DNA of 64,000 nt, from positions 1 through 64,000 of the forward strand of contig QQUN01000018.1 of assembly GCA_008501585.1 (NCBI GenBank). The letters are read 5' to 3'. Every line of letters starts with the position of its first letter. The first letter of the stretch is position 1. The stretch is from Pseudomonadota bacterium (lineage in GTDB: Bacteria; Pseudomonadota; Gammaproteobacteria; Burkholderiales; Rhodocyclaceae). The notes below the pieces were generated by a model. That model ran no database searches, was not told the origin of the DNA, and was given only the letters and a program-made list of their open reading frames with translations. Shown piece by piece: positions 62,553 through 64,000 of the stretch. Made by a program: the position numbers and the translations under genes.

Positions 62553-64000
62553 TTAAGCCGAAAGCTTGCGATACAAGGTGGCGCGGCTGATCCCCAGGCT
62601 GCGTGCAGCCGCGGCGCGATTACCCTGATGCCGAGAGATGGCTTCGAGGATTGCCTGGCGTTGAATGGCGTCCATTGAGCGGCCAGTGCCTTCTACGTCC
62701 GTTGATGTGCTGGTTCGCAGCGAGCTCGGCGCCGAAGCGGCGGTCAACGCGAGAATGTCGTCCGGGAGGTGCTCAATACGGATCTGGCCATCGTGCTCGG
62801 CGAGCACCGTAATCAGCTGAATGACGTGTGCCAGTTGCCGGACATTGCCCGGCCAGTGATAGGCCAGCATGGCTTCGCGTGCGTGAGGGTGCCATTGCAA
62901 CGGAAGCCTGTCCTGGCAGGCCCGCGCGACGAGGTGGTCCATCAGCTGGCCTAGGTCGGCCCGCTCGCGCAAGGGGGGCAGCGTCAGCTGCAGACCTTGG
63001 AGCCGGAACAGTAGATCCGGCCGGAAGTGACCCTTCGCGGCCAAGGCGGACAGGTCGCGGTGAGTGGCGCAAATGATGGATAGATTCAGTCCGATGGCGC
63101 GCGTGCCGCCGATACGGACGATCGCGCGCTCCTGTAGTGCGCGAAGCAGGCGCCCCTGCATGTCCAGCGGCATGTCACCGATTTCGTCGAGCAGAAGCGT
63201 GCCGCCATTGGCCTGTTCGAATTTTCCGGGCGAGCCGCCCCGGCGCCCTCCGGTGAACGCGCCGTCCTCATAGCCGAAGAGTTCCGATTCGATTAGTCCG
63301 GCCGGCAGTGCGGCACAGTTGACCGCGACGAACGGCCCCTTATGGCGCGGGCCCCGCTGGTGCAATGCCCGGGCTACGATCTCCTTGCCGGTACCTGTTT
63401 CGCCATTGAGGATGATTGGAATATCGCGGCTGAAGACCAGGTGGGCTTGGTTGAGCGTGCGATTCAGCGAGGGATCCATAAAACAATAGGAATCCAGCCC
63501 AGCGCTGTGGGGCGAAGCGTCTGCGGCCAGCTTGGTGCGTGGTGCTTCTGCGGCGGGGAGAGGGCAGGTCGACGCTGTTGCAGCCTCGGCGGGGGGCTGG
63601 AGGCGCGCCTGGAAGCGGAGGCCGGCGGCAACCAGCGTTCTGTTGCTCGGATTGCCGGACGCCTGAAGCTGGCGCATCAACTGGCTGAAGGTCTTTTCAA
63701 AGAGGATCTCGCAGGTTAACTCGTCGTCGCCCAACCGGCCGAAGTGGAGGTATTGCCTTGCGATCTGGTTGGCGCCGACCACCCGGCCGTCGGGGGTCAG
63801 CGCGATCAATGCCTGCATCGGCGTGTCGAGCATGGCCGGATGGGGGTGCAGGCCGATGACGATGGTCTCTGGCAGGTCGAGGATCATCTGGTTCTGGATC
63901 GCATTGGCGGCCAGCATCATGGGTTCGAGTACGCTCGCGGGGTCTGAGTCGATAGTGCTGGTGACATCGATACAGGCAACGGAGTGCCCGCTGGGTCCGA
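62553..64000 (-). CDS. AcoR-type sigma-54-dependent activator (third, partial at window edge) with GAFTGG loop
   Basis: The frame stays open to the right edge (GPSGHSVACIDVTSTIDSD before the first Met at 63920), so the gene starts outside the window and the GAF domain is cut. The visible part has a PAS-like linker, AAA+ with IILNGETGTGKEIVA and [14 protein letters not shown], and the HTH NRAAAARSLGISRATLYRKL. The sigma-54 contact loop reads GAFTGGRR instead of GAFTGA; in other activators changes at that loop alter or abolish sigma-54 engagement. Its targets are unknown; it lies back-to-back with the second activator in convergent orientation. Confidence 0.9.
   Translation of the reverse strand, partial: GPSGHSVACIDVTSTIDSDPASVLEPMMLAANAIQNQMILDLPETIVIGLHPHPAMLDTPMQALIALTPDGRVVGANQIARQYLHFGRLGDDELTCEILFEKTFSQLMRQLQASGNPSNRTLVAAGLRFQARLQPPAEAATASTCPLPAAEAPRTKLAADASPHSAGLDSYCFMDPSLNRTLNQAHLVFSRDIPIILNGETGTGKEIVARALHQRGPRHKGPFVAVNCAALPAGLIESELFGYEDGAFTGGRRGGSPGKFEQANGGTLLLDEIGDMPLDMQGRLLRALQERAIVRIGGTRAIGLNLSIICATHRDLSALAAKGHFRPDLLFRLQGLQLTLPPLRERADLGQLMDHLVARACQDRLPLQWHPHAREAMLAYHWPGNVRQLAHVIQLITVLAEHDGQIRIEHLPDDILALTAASAPSSLRTSTSTDVEGTGRSMDAIQRQAILEAISRHQGNRAAAARSLGISRATLYRKLSA

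Overview
The window is about 64 kb of GC-rich DNA whose gene content points to a betaproteobacterium of the Rhodocyclales (Thauera/Azoarcus-like). The clues are the dapA-bamC-MBL hydrolase order, an ANTAR regulator paired with a HisKA_2 kinase, several c-di-GMP proteins, and a large PQQ-alcohol dehydrogenase island run by sigma-54 regulators. The assignment to an order is inference from gene content. No 16S gene is present, and there is no CRISPR array, prophage or complete insertion sequence. Only the tail of an IS481-like transposase remains at the left edge.

Region 1 (1-11.2 kb) is mostly housekeeping. It holds a MltB-type lytic transglycosylase coupled to a moxR-DUF58-tgpA operon, an HDAC-like deacetylase, dapA, bamC, a WalJ-like MBL hydrolase, an alanine-rich lipoprotein, rlmD and tRNA-Ser(UGA). 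Region 2 (11.3-20.2 kb) is a signalling block. An ANTAR response regulator is followed by a HisKA_2 kinase and by a chemoreceptor that shares the kinase's sensor domain and has a sigma-28 promoter. A NIT-HAMP-PAS-GGDEF-EAL-REC protein is translated behind a 39-codon leader ORF. Region 3 (20.2-32.2 kb) is mixed: a porin, an ACP-acyl-AMP-ligase-acyltransferase fusion, a TonB receptor with a Fur-like box, YciH, YajD, a lipoprotein gene broken by one stop codon, a TetR/oxidoreductase pair with a 28-bp palindromic operator, and an ABC-F ATPase. Region 4 (32.2-36.6 kb) carries a diguanylate cyclase, an HD-GYP protein and a MerR-B12 regulator with the CarH-type photoreceptor motif, divergent from DUF1365.

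Region 5 (36.6-64 kb) is the most coherent part: a periplasmic alcohol-oxidation island. It has two quinoprotein alcohol dehydrogenases. One carries the lanthanide-type Asp pair (WDYDG) and the other the calcium-type pattern (WDFSG). Around them lie two small cytochromes c of the c-550 type and a third short cytochrome c, a pentapeptide-repeat protein, a SoxYZ-like carrier, a zinc metallohydrolase, a quinoprotein-associated binding protein, a YVTN beta-propeller, a cytochrome b561, an aldehyde dehydrogenase with a DUF779 partner, a TonB receptor, two two-component systems and three AcoR-type sigma-54 activators.

The control logic of region 5 can be read directly. Five good -24/-12 promoters occur, four of them 140-200 bp from a shared 17-bp dyad (consensus TGYTYCA-N3-TGGARCA, with small deviations at single sites). 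One dyad sits between the divergent promoters of the lanthanide-type dehydrogenase and of the five-gene SoxYZ-MBL-TonB receptor-kinase-regulator operon. One lies ahead of the aldehyde dehydrogenase. One lies between the divergent cytochrome/binding-protein operon and its adjacent activator gene. The proposal that this is a sigma-54-driven metal-switchable (Ln/Ca) alcohol oxidation system with its own metal or substrate receptor is inference, built on these visible motifs.
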